A DNA stretch of 64,000 nucleotides, taken from assembly GCF_042648365.1 (NCBI RefSeq), contig NZ_JBHRXI010000010.1:1-64000 (forward strand), written 5' to 3'. The number at the start of each line of letters is the position of its first letter. Position 1 is the first letter of the stretch. Under the pieces are notes generated by a model that was not told the origin of the DNA, did no database searches, and saw nothing but the letters and a program-made list of their open reading frames with translations. Origin of the DNA: Lutimaribacter_A marinistellae. Lineage in GTDB: Bacteria; Pseudomonadota; Alphaproteobacteria; Rhodobacterales; Rhodobacteraceae. Of the stretch, positions 10,973 through 18,264 are shown piece after piece. The translations under genes were made by a program, and so were the position numbers.

Positions 10973-11365
10973 TCAATCCAACGTCACGTTTTGTGCGTTG
11001 ATGTATTTCCTACCTGCTTCCATCGCGCTGCGCACGGCCTCTCCGACGGGAAGGTGGCGGCTTTTCGCCAATTTTATCAACATCGGAAGGTTCGCCCCGT
11101 AGAGAATCCGACGATCCGCAGGGGTACAGGCGCGCAGACTGAGATTCGACGGCGATCCTCCGAAAAGATCCGTCACCACAACGACGCCGTCACCGGAATC
11201 GACACTGTCGGCGGCCGCGCATATTTCGAGCTGCTTTGCATCGCGATCGTGGTCCGGCTCGATGGAAATGGCCGCAAGCCCGGGCTGCTCTCCCACGACA
11301 TGCTGCATCGCTGCCAGGTATTCCCGTGCGAGCCCGCCATGCGCCACGATAACTATTCCGATCAA
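10973..11365 (-). CDS. PTS EIIA component, mannose family
   Basis: A 130-residue EIIA of the mannose/fructose family fold. The N-terminus IGIVIVAHGGLAREY carries the phosphorylated His9, and VVVVTDLFGGSPSNLSLRAC is the second family hallmark. It should accept phosphate from HPr (13 bp downstream). Without partner EIIB/C genes here its role is probably regulatory, as described for EIIA proteins in the alphaproteobacterial regulatory PTS. Spacing to rapZ is 7 bp. Confidence 0.94.
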   Translation of the reverse strand: MIGIVIVAHGGLAREYLAAMQHVVGEQPGLAAISIEPDHDRDAKQLEICAAADSVDSGDGVVVVTDLFGGSPSNLSLRACTPADRRILYGANLPMLIKLAKSRHLPVGEAVRSAMEAGRKYINAQNVTLD

Positions 11366-11372
11366 GCTAACC

Positions 11373-12242
11373 TCACACGCGTTCGCGCCGCTCCAGTTCG
11401 CGGTGCCTTATAGACACCGGCTGACCGGTATCCGCAAGCGCATTCGCCATCGCCTCGGTCAACGCGACCGACCGGTGGCGCCCACCGCTGCACCCGAACC
11501 CGATCGACAGGTGCGATTTTCCCTCCGCACGGTAGGCTGGCAGCAAGAAAACAAGAAGCTCGCGCACCTTGTCAAAGAACGCTCCATAAGCACGATCGTT
11601 CTGGACATATTCGCTGACCTCAGAGCTGCGACCATCCATCGGGCGCAACGACAGCTCCCAATGTGGGTTGCGCAGGAAACGACAGTCAAACACAAGGTCG
11701 AGCCCCTGCGGTAGCCCGCGTTTGTAAGAGAATGAGGTGATAGCGACACTCATGTCCCGCCCTGCATCGGGCGCATACCAGCGCTCGACCTCCCGCCGAA
11801 GGTCGTGCACGTTCATCGCGCTGGTATCGATCAAAGTGTCCGCCCGTGCGCGCAGCGGCTCGAGCAATGCCAGTTCGCGCGCCACTCCTTCTGTCGGATC
11901 AGCGCTTTCGGCCATGGGATGACGGCGGCGTGTTTCCGAATAGCGCCTTAACAGGGTGTCTCTTGTGCAGTCGAGATAGAGGAGCGAAGCGTCGATCCGG
12001 TCGCGTGCGGCAAGCCTGTCGATGGTTTCGATAAGCGCCTGGGGAGAGAATTGGCGCGTGCGGGTGTGAATACCCAGTGCCAGCGGCCATTTGCAGTTCT
12101 CTTGAGCGACCAGCGTTTCGACAAGATTTAGAGGCAAGTTGTCGACCACGTCAAAGCCCAGATCTTCCAGTGCGTGCAGCGCCGAAGAACGCCCCGCACC
12201 GGAGGGGCCTGTCACGATAACGAGCTGTCTTTCGCTGGTCAT
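11373..12242 (-). CDS. rapZ: RNase adapter / nucleotide-binding protein RapZ
   Basis: A 289-residue RapZ (YvcJ family) protein. The N-terminal P-loop is GPSGAGRSS (12-20), in which Arg replaces the usual Lys, and the C-terminal domain has FSYKRGLPQGLDLVFDCRFLRNPHW and GCSGGRHRSVALTE. In enterobacteria RapZ directs RNase E to the small RNA GlmZ; in alphaproteobacteria the target is less certain. Its ATG overlaps the hprK stop by 4 bp (ATGA), so the two are translationally coupled. Confidence 0.95.
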   Translation of the reverse strand: MTSERQLVIVTGPSGAGRSSALHALEDLGFDVVDNLPLNLVETLVAQENCKWPLALGIHTRTRQFSPQALIETIDRLAARDRIDASLLYLDCTRDTLLRRYSETRRRHPMAESADPTEGVARELALLEPLRARADTLIDTSAMNVHDLRREVERWYAPDAGRDMSVAITSFSYKRGLPQGLDLVFDCRFLRNPHWELSLRPMDGRSSEVSEYVQNDRAYGAFFDKVRELLVFLLPAYRAEGKSHLSIGFGCSGGRHRSVALTEAMANALADTGQPVSIRHRELERRERV

Positions 12243-12688
12243 TCGGGCGTCCCCTCCGGGTGCTGTCGACCCGCTTTCAGGATCTGGATCAGAGATGCCT
12301 CAAAATGTGGCGCATCAACGCGTCGAAGCAAGGGGACTTCATGTCCCAAGATGCACTTCGTTCTGTATCGGGGAAGCCGTTCGGTTTCGACTCGATCCAT
12401 GTCGACAACCCAGCTTGCTCGAACCGGTCCGACAGGATGAGATTTAAGAAGGCCAATGCCGCGCGCCTCGACCAGAGGAGGCAGACCTGCGGGACGAGAC
12501 AGCCAGATTCCGTCATCACCACGGATAACACGCACCCTGTCATCAGAGATCAGTTCCGCGCCAAGAGCGATCAGGCGCAGGCAAAGTCCGGATTTCCCAC
12601 TCCCTGAGCCTCCAAGCACGAGCAGCCCCTGCTCGGCAATCGCAACGCTGCTACCGTGGAGAAGCGTTTCAGGGGCGCCATCGGTCAC
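12239..12688 (-). CDS. hprK: HPr kinase/phosphorylase, short alphaproteobacterial form
   Basis: A 149-residue HprK consisting only of the catalytic kinase domain, as usual in alphaproteobacteria, compared with about 310 residues in Firmicutes. The P-loop is GGSGSGKSG (26-34 from the GTG) and LISDDRVRV matches the conserved acidic motif. I choose the GTG at 12686-12688 because a GAGGGAGGG Shine-Dalgarno lies just upstream. This places the start close to the chvG stop (overlap avoided) and matches the family length. It would phosphorylate HPr on Ser46. Confidence 0.92.
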   Translation of the reverse strand: MTDGAPETLLHGSSVAIAEQGLLVLGGSGSGKSGLCLRLIALGAELISDDRVRVIRGDDGIWLSRPAGLPPLVEARGIGLLKSHPVGPVRASWVVDMDRVETERLPRYRTKCILGHEVPLLRRVDAPHFEASLIQILKAGRQHPEGTPE

Positions 12689-12702
12689 CGCGGCCCTCCC
12701 TC

Positions 12703-14412
12703 TCAGACGGGCAGACCCACGACGAAACGGGCACCCAGCGGGTCCGACGTCACATCCGCTTCGGTCGGACGGATGTTTTCCGCCCAAATGACACCGCCAT
12801 GTGCCTCGACGATTTGCTTTGAAATCGCCAGGCCCAAACCGGAATTGTTTCCGAAGTGCTCTGCCGGGCGCTGTGAATAGAAGCGTTTGAAGATTTTCGA
12901 CAAAGCCTCGTCGGGAATACCCGGCCCGGTATCCTCAACAACAACAAGGACCCGGTTCGAACGCCTGCGCGCCCAGACGCGTATTGCATCGCCATCTTCG
13001 CAAAACGAGATCGCGTTCGTTATGAGATTCACAAATACCTGCGCCAATCGCGCCTCGAGTCCGTGAATGACAATCGGGTCAGGCGGCAGGTCCGCAATAT
13101 AATCGATGCCCTTCGACCGCGCATCTTCCCCTAGGTGCTGGTTGAGATTGTCGAGCATCTCCAAAAGGTTGAAAGGCTGCTCATCTTCCTTGACCAACTC
13201 GGCGTCGAGCCGTGAGGCATTCGAAATATCGCTTACGAGGCGGTCGAGCCGGCGTACATCATGCTCAATCACATCCAGCAGCTTGGCGCGCTGGTCATCC
13301 CTGCGCACCATCCGCAATGTGCCGACGGCGGACTGAAGGCTCGCCAAAGGATTCTTGATTTCGTGCGCGACATCTGCCGCAAACTGCTCGTTGCCGTCGA
13401 TACGATTGTATAGTGCCGAAACCATTCCGCGCAGCGCGCGGCTGAGCCGGCCAATCTCATCGGGGCGTGCAGACAGGTCGGGAATTCGGATTCGTCCCGG
13501 GTTCACGCGGCGTGCATTCCGGTCCCGGCCAAGTTCGGCCGCCTCCGCAAGGTCCGCCAACGGGTTGGCAATTGTCGATGCCAGTACAAGGCTGAGCCCG
13601 ATCGAGACCAACAGCGCAACGACGAACATCTGAAGCACCTGCTCACGCTCACGTCGTACGAGGGCGTCAATCTCGCCAGCCGGGCTCACCATTGCAACGA
13701 CGCCGATCGGGCTTCCGTTTTGTAACACTGGCGTGGCAGCCGCGATAACGGTACCACCATCGGCGTCACGCAGTGTCTGGACCTGCGTCCCTCCAATCAG
13801 CGCTTGTGCAACGAGAGAACTCAGCTGTTCCTCGATAACGGGTTGTGGAACGTCGCTGCCGCTTTGGAACACGCGCGCCATGCCGGAACCCACAGCGCTA
13901 AGGCCATCGCTTATGATTGTCCGGTTGCTTTCTCTGGAATTGAGCGCCGCTATGGCTGGCGTCTGCTCCTCTCCCAGAATGCTGCCGACGAGCATTTCCG
14001 ACGTGTCGTATACGAACACCTCGACGCCTTTGCGGAGCGAAAGCCCCTGAAGCGTCGTCGCCACATCGACACCGTCGCCTGTCGCCAGGTTCACGGGAAA
14101 CCCGTCGGCCAGCTGTGCTTCGAACACATCGCCGACCAGCTGTGTCTCGCCCACGAGCGCGTTTGCGCGTTGCCTGACGAGGCTATCGCGGCTGTCGATC
14201 GAGTAGAGAATCCCCGCCACGAGAATGATAAGCGCGATCAGGTTGAACGTGATGATCTTCCGCGTGAGCGGCGACGTCCTGAGAGACAGAAGGCTTCGAT
14301 GCGCGCGCTTGTTCCGAAGCTCTTGCGAAACGGTGTTTTGCGGAGCGACCCAGTCGTCGCCCAGCACAACGTCGCCGCCGCGGTCACCTTGTGTCACTGT
14401 TGTATCTCGCAC
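12703..14412 (-). CDS. chvG: Sensor histidine kinase ChvG
   Basis: A 569-residue membrane histidine kinase. A transmembrane segment near residues 50-70 is followed by a periplasmic domain of about 200 residues, a second membrane segment (about 265-285), a HAMP-like region, the HisKA motif FAADVAHEIKNPLASLQ and the ATPase N and G boxes (LITNAISFCEDGD, VEDTGPGIPDEAL, NNSGLGLAISKQIVEAHGG). ChvG (ExoS) senses acid and envelope state and phosphorylates ChvI. It lies 27 bp after chvI and 14 bp before hprK, in the canonical order. Confidence 0.95.
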   Translation of the reverse strand: MRDTTVTQGDRGGDVVLGDDWVAPQNTVSQELRNKRAHRSLLSLRTSPLTRKIITFNLIALIILVAGILYSIDSRDSLVRQRANALVGETQLVGDVFEAQLADGFPVNLATGDGVDVATTLQGLSLRKGVEVFVYDTSEMLVGSILGEEQTPAIAALNSRESNRTIISDGLSAVGSGMARVFQSGSDVPQPVIEEQLSSLVAQALIGGTQVQTLRDADGGTVIAAATPVLQNGSPIGVVAMVSPAGEIDALVRREREQVLQMFVVALLVSIGLSLVLASTIANPLADLAEAAELGRDRNARRVNPGRIRIPDLSARPDEIGRLSRALRGMVSALYNRIDGNEQFAADVAHEIKNPLASLQSAVGTLRMVRRDDQRAKLLDVIEHDVRRLDRLVSDISNASRLDAELVKEDEQPFNLLEMLDNLNQHLGEDARSKGIDYIADLPPDPIVIHGLEARLAQVFVNLITNAISFCEDGDAIRVWARRRSNRVLVVVEDTGPGIPDEALSKIFKRFYSQRPAEHFGNNSGLGLAISKQIVEAHGGVIWAENIRPTEADVTSDPLGARFVVGLPV

Positions 14413-14439
14413 GAGATCGCCCCCTGGACCCGAGCAGAA

Positions 14440-15141
14440 TTATTCTTCGTTATACCTGTAGCCGATCCCGTACAGCGTTTCGATCGCGGAAAACTCGGGG
14501 TCGGCAGTGCGCATCTTCTTGCGCAGACGTTTGATGTGGCTGTCGATCGTTCGGTCATCGACATAGACCTGATCGTCATAGGCGACGTCCATCAGCTGGT
14601 CGCGGCTTTTTACAAAACCGGGGCGTTGCGCAAGCGCCTGAAGCAAGAGAAATTCCGTAACCGTCAGCGAAACATCGCTGCCCTTCCAGCTAACGGCGTG
14701 CCGCAAAGGGTCCATCCGCAGATGGCCCCGCTCCATTACCTTGGTCTCGGGGCCGGCACCGCCTGCATCGCCCGAGATCGCCTCTTGCCGACGAAGCAAG
14801 GCGCGGATGCGCTCAACCAGCAAACGCTGGCTGAACGGTTTCTTGACGTAGTCGTCTGCCCCCATCCGCAAACCGAGAACCTCGTCGATCTCGTCGTCCT
14901 TGGAAGTCAGGAAAATCACAGGCATCTGGGTCTTTTGCCGAAGCCGCTGCAACAAATCCATCCCATCCATGCGCGGCATCTTGATATCCAGAACAGCCAT
15001 GTCCGGCAGTTTCTTGTTGAACGCATCCAACGCTGCCTGGCCATCGTTATAGGTCTCGACCTCGAAGCCCTCGGCCTCGAGCGTCATGGACACCGACGTC
15101 AGGATGTTCCTGTCGTCGTCCACCAATGCAATCTTTGACAT
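14440..15141 (-). CDS. chvI: Response regulator ChvI
   Basis: A 233-residue OmpR-family regulator. The receiver domain has the acidic pocket DDD (8-10), the phosphoacceptor Asp52 in MAVLDIKMPRMDG and Lys in FLTSKDDE. The C-terminal winged helix includes LTVTEFLLLQALAQRPGFVKSRDQL and DDRTIDSHIKRLRKK. ChvI controls envelope, exopolysaccharide and central carbon genes in rhizobia and agrobacteria. It is divergent from pckA across a 354-bp gap, the arrangement found in many alphaproteobacteria. Confidence 0.95.
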   Translation of the reverse strand: MSKIALVDDDRNILTSVSMTLEAEGFEVETYNDGQAALDAFNKKLPDMAVLDIKMPRMDGMDLLQRLRQKTQMPVIFLTSKDDEIDEVLGLRMGADDYVKKPFSQRLLVERIRALLRRQEAISGDAGGAGPETKVMERGHLRMDPLRHAVSWKGSDVSLTVTEFLLLQALAQRPGFVKSRDQLMDVAYDDQVYVDDRTIDSHIKRLRKKMRTADPEFSAIETLYGIGYRYNEE

Positions 15142-15495
15142 GAAAACGCCCCTATACTGCTCGTGACTGCCTTATTTTTTCCTCTTTCATTGCTGCTTTA
15201 CCGCTCCGAATCAATCCATATCTGTGATTCGGACGTTCCTTTCCGGCCATTAGAGACAAAAATACCTTACCCGCTGCTGAATCCCTGTGATCTTCCGGAG
15301 GTCTCGAAATGCTGGTTGCGCTAAACTTCGGCTTGATGGCGCTAACTGCGCCAAACCGTCCTGTTCATGGGTTCAGGCCTCGTGTTAAGACCGCGCTCAC
15401 CGGTACGCGATGCCGGTCTATTGGCCCAGGATACAGCCCAGGACACGCCCCTGCCCTCGTGGTGGAACGAACGTGTCGGCACAGGAGAAGAACGC
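15142..15495. other. 354-bp divergent intergenic region chvI/pckA
   Basis: This region must hold the promoters of both genes. The chvI-proximal part is AT-rich (a TTATTTTTTCC tract at about 15172). The pckA-proximal part contains the palindrome annotated at 15337-15353, a second GCGCTAA half-site 21 bp upstream of it, and a possible small reading frame from 15309 with a CGGAGG ribosome-binding site that runs into pckA. No other gene was seen. Confidence 0.6.
15337..15353. promoter_or_regulatory. Palindrome TGGCGC-N5-GCGCCA upstream of pckA
   Basis: TGGCGC (15337-15342) and GCGCCA (15348-15353) form a perfect inverted repeat with a 5-nt centre. The heptamer GCGCTAA occurs at 15318-15324 and again at 15339-15345, two helical turns apart. 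This spacing would suit a regulator binding one face of the helix. It is a candidate operator for pckA; the regulator is unknown. Confidence 0.45.
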
Positions 15496-17094
15496 ATGAC
15501 ATCTGGACGGGTTAACCCGCAATTCCGCCTCGAGGATCAGGGCATCGAGGGTCTGGGAAATGTCTATTACAACTTCATGGAACCGGCGCTGATCGAAGAA
15601 GCCATCAAGCGCGGCGAAGGCACGCTGGGCAATGGCGGCGCATTTCTTGTCACGACGGGCAAGTTCACCGGTCGCTCGCCCAAGGACAAGCACGTCGTCA
15701 AGACCGATGGCGTCGCAGACAGCATCTGGTGGGAAAATAACGCTGCAATGAGCCCTGAAGGGTTCGATGCACTCCACGCCGACATGCTGGAGCACATGAA
15801 GGGCCGCGATTATTTCGTGCAGGACCTTGTGGGCGGCGCCGACCCCTCCTACGCGATCAACGTGCGCATGGTGACTGAACTGGCGTGGCACAACCTCTTC
15901 ATCCGTCATCTTCTGCGTCGCCCTGCACGCGAAGATCTCGACGAATTCATCGCCGATTTCACGATTATCAACTGCCCCAGCTTCCGTGCTGACCCGGCCA
16001 AGCATGATTGCCGCTCCGATACCGTGATTGCGCTGAACTTCGACAAGAAGCTCATCCTGATCGGCGGCACGGAATATGCAGGCGAGAACAAGAAATCGGT
16101 CTTTACCCTGCTCAACTACCTGCTGCCGAAAAAAGGCGTGATGCCGATGCATTGCTCGGCCAACCACGCACCCGGAAACCCCGTGGACACGGCCGTGTTC
16201 TTTGGCCTGTCGGGCACCGGCAAGACGACGCTTTCGGCCGACCCGGCGCGCGTCCTGATCGGAGATGACGAGCACGGATGGTCCGACCGTGGCACCTTCA
16301 ACTTCGAAGGTGGCTGTTATGCCAAGACCATCAACCTCAATCCCGAGGCGGAACCAGAGATCTATGCGACCACGACCAAGTTCGGCACCGTGATCGAGAA
16401 CATGGTTTTCGACCCCGAGACCAAGGAACTCGATTTCGACGATGACAGCCTCACGGCCAACATGCGCTGTGCCTATCCGCTGGAGTACATCTCGAACGCA
16501 TCCTCGAGCGCGCTTGGCGGTCATCCCAAGAACATCATCATGCTGACCTGCGACGCCTTTGGCGTGCTCCCGCCGATTGCACGGCTCACGCCGGCGCAGG
16601 CCATGTACCATTTCCTCTCGGGCTTCACCTCCAAGGTAGCTGGCACAGAACGTGGTGTGACGGAACCGCAGCCCACGTTCTCGACATGCTTCGGCGCGCC
16701 TTTCATGCCGCGACGCCCCGAAGAATACGGCAACCTGCTGCGGGACAAGATCGCGCAGCACGGGGCGACGTGCTGGCTGGTCAACACGGGCTGGACCGGG
16801 GGCGCCTACGGCGTCGGAAGCCGGATGCCGATCAAGGCAACTCGTGCTTTGCTCACCGCCGCGTTGGATGGTTCGCTGGCCGAGGCCGAATTCCGCAAGG
16901 ATGGAAATTTCGGCTTTGACGTGCCGGTATCCGTCCCGGGCGTGGCCGAGGTTCTTCTGGACCCGCGCCGCACGTGGGACGACCAGGCGGCGTTTGATCG
17001 CCAGGCCGACAAGCTGGTGCAGATGTTCGCCGACAATTTCGAGCAGTACCTGCCCTATATCGACGAAGACGTTAAAGCCGTCGCAATCGGCTGA
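15496..17094 (+). CDS. pckA: Phosphoenolpyruvate carboxykinase (ATP)
   Basis: A 532-residue ATP-dependent PEP carboxykinase converting oxaloacetate to PEP in gluconeogenesis. Diagnostic motifs are GKFTGRSPKDKHVV, MPMHCSAN, the kinase-1a P-loop FFGLSGTGKTTLSAD, the kinase-2 region LIGDDEHGWSD, and NTGWTGGAYGVG near the C-terminus. The start MTSGRVNPQF follows AGGAGAAG; a longer in-frame extension upstream lacks family sequence. It lies divergent from chvI and ends with a strong terminator. Confidence 0.97.
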   Translation: MTSGRVNPQFRLEDQGIEGLGNVYYNFMEPALIEEAIKRGEGTLGNGGAFLVTTGKFTGRSPKDKHVVKTDGVADSIWWENNAAMSPEGFDALHADMLEHMKGRDYFVQDLVGGADPSYAINVRMVTELAWHNLFIRHLLRRPAREDLDEFIADFTIINCPSFRADPAKHDCRSDTVIALNFDKKLILIGGTEYAGENKKSVFTLLNYLLPKKGVMPMHCSANHAPGNPVDTAVFFGLSGTGKTTLSADPARVLIGDDEHGWSDRGTFNFEGGCYAKTINLNPEAEPEIYATTTKFGTVIENMVFDPETKELDFDDDSLTANMRCAYPLEYISNASSSALGGHPKNIIMLTCDAFGVLPPIARLTPAQAMYHFLSGFTSKVAGTERGVTEPQPTFSTCFGAPFMPRRPEEYGNLLRDKIAQHGATCWLVNTGWTGGAYGVGSRMPIKATRALLTAALDGSLAEAEFRKDGNFGFDVPVSVPGVAEVLLDPRRTWDDQAAFDRQADKLVQMFADNFEQYLPYIDEDVKAVAIG

Positions 17095-17109
17095 CGGATT
17101 GCGTCAAAT

Positions 17110-17155
17110 CGCCCCGCACGAGTTTTTCGTTGTGCGGGGCGTATGCTTTTCTTAT
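17110..17155 (+). terminator. Terminator after pckA
   Basis: CGCCCCGCAC (17110-17119) pairs over 10 bp with GTGCGGGGCG (17132-17141) around a 12-nt loop, followed by a T-rich tail TATGCTTTTCTT. Confidence 0.75.
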
Positions 17156-17297
17156 CTTCCTGCCACTAAATCCGCCCGAAACGGGCATTTCTGGGGAAAA
17201 GGGCTTGGTCAACAGGCTCACCTTGCAAGCTGAAGAAGAGGCAAAGGTGACCGCCACAATCGATGACTGTGGTCCAACAACGTGTTCAGGCAACTCA

Positions 17298-17591
17298 ATG
17301 AAAAATGTCGCGAAGCTTACCGAACTGCGGAAACTCATGATGAGCATGGAGCGCTCGCTCGGGCTCGAAACCCTTTCACCGGTCGAGCGTGACATCTATT
17401 ACGCCGCAAACGAGCTGTCCGAGGAAGGCGAGTACATCCGCACTGTCGGACTGATCGAGCATACATTGCTGGAAAGCGTTTCGCGTCCCACCTTTTTCCG
17501 CGCGCTCAAGTCGCTCGTTCAAAAGGGCTATCTTTCGCAATGCGACTCCGCCAATCGTGGCCGGTACGTCGTGAACGCGCCTCGGACCTGA
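17298..17591 (+). CDS. Small winged-helix (MarR-like) DNA-binding protein
   Basis: A 97-residue protein starting MKNVAKLTELRKLMM. The sequence LSPVERDIYYAANEL, then VGLIEHTLLESVSRPTFFRALKSLVQKGYL and RGRYVV, has the spacing of a winged helix-turn-helix with a beta wing (ALKSLVQKGYL as recognition helix and wing). No ligand or sensor domain is present. A longer in-frame start at 17130 is possible, but that extension has no domain character. It is followed 22 bp later by a MASE1-like membrane protein in the same direction, so the two probably form one unit. The target is unknown. Confidence 0.72.
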   Translation: MKNVAKLTELRKLMMSMERSLGLETLSPVERDIYYAANELSEEGEYIRTVGLIEHTLLESVSRPTFFRALKSLVQKGYLSQCDSANRGRYVVNAPRT

Positions 17592-17613
17592 ACCGGGCGA
17601 CATCGACAGCGCC

Positions 17614-18156
17614 ATGCGACAGTTCCTGACGGAAATCGCTGTCACTTCGACCGCGTATGTGGTGGCATCTCTACTGGTGTTCGAACTGCTGATGCCATTG
17701 CAAACCCTTGCCGTGCCGCATTACGTTGGGACCGGTAGCCTCTTGTTCCTTCCGCATGGCGTTCGGGTTCTTGCCGCATGGCTATTGGGCTGGCGCGCAA
17801 TCCCTGCACTTCTGCCCGGTGTCATCTTCGTGTTTGCTTGGCAGGCAGGTGCAGGCTTCCTGACACCTAGCCGCGGCGCAGCGATCCTGTTCGCTGTAAG
17901 CGTTGCGCCAATCACGTTCCACGTGCTGAAAGCGATCGGCTACGATCTGTTTCCATCGCCCAGCCGGATGCCATGCTGGCCTTGCATCCTCGGGGTCGGG
18001 GCGCTGACATCAGTCCTGATTTCGACCCTTACGAACACCGTTTTCGGCTCTGGCATGACCGACTACATGGCCTATTTCATAGGCGATGTAGCGGGTCTGT
18101 TCTTTCTGATGCTTGGCCTGCTCTACTTCTTCAGAATGACATACGGCCGCGCCTGA
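17614..18156 (+). CDS. MASE1-like integral membrane protein without output domain
   Basis: A 180-residue protein with about five or six hydrophobic segments. The stretch LLFLPHGVRVLAAWLLGWRAIPALLPGVIF resembles the conserved region of MASE1 sensor domains, where an aromatic/proline motif precedes a Gly-rich helix. MASE1 domains normally sit at the N-terminus of diguanylate cyclases or kinases; here nothing follows. It could be a stand-alone sensor working with the adjacent winged-helix protein. The assignment rests on pattern similarity only. Confidence 0.6.
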   Translation: MRQFLTEIAVTSTAYVVASLLVFELLMPLQTLAVPHYVGTGSLLFLPHGVRVLAAWLLGWRAIPALLPGVIFVFAWQAGAGFLTPSRGAAILFAVSVAPITFHVLKAIGYDLFPSPSRMPCWPCILGVGALTSVLISTLTNTVFGSGMTDYMAYFIGDVAGLFFLMLGLLYFFRMTYGRA

Positions 18157-18264
18157 AAATCGGTCGCGCAATTTTTGAACCATGACAGCCTCGTCGGCGT
18201 ATTTAAGTTGCGCTGCACGTGCAAAATGATATGACCGTCGCGACGGATGAGAGGATATGATTCA

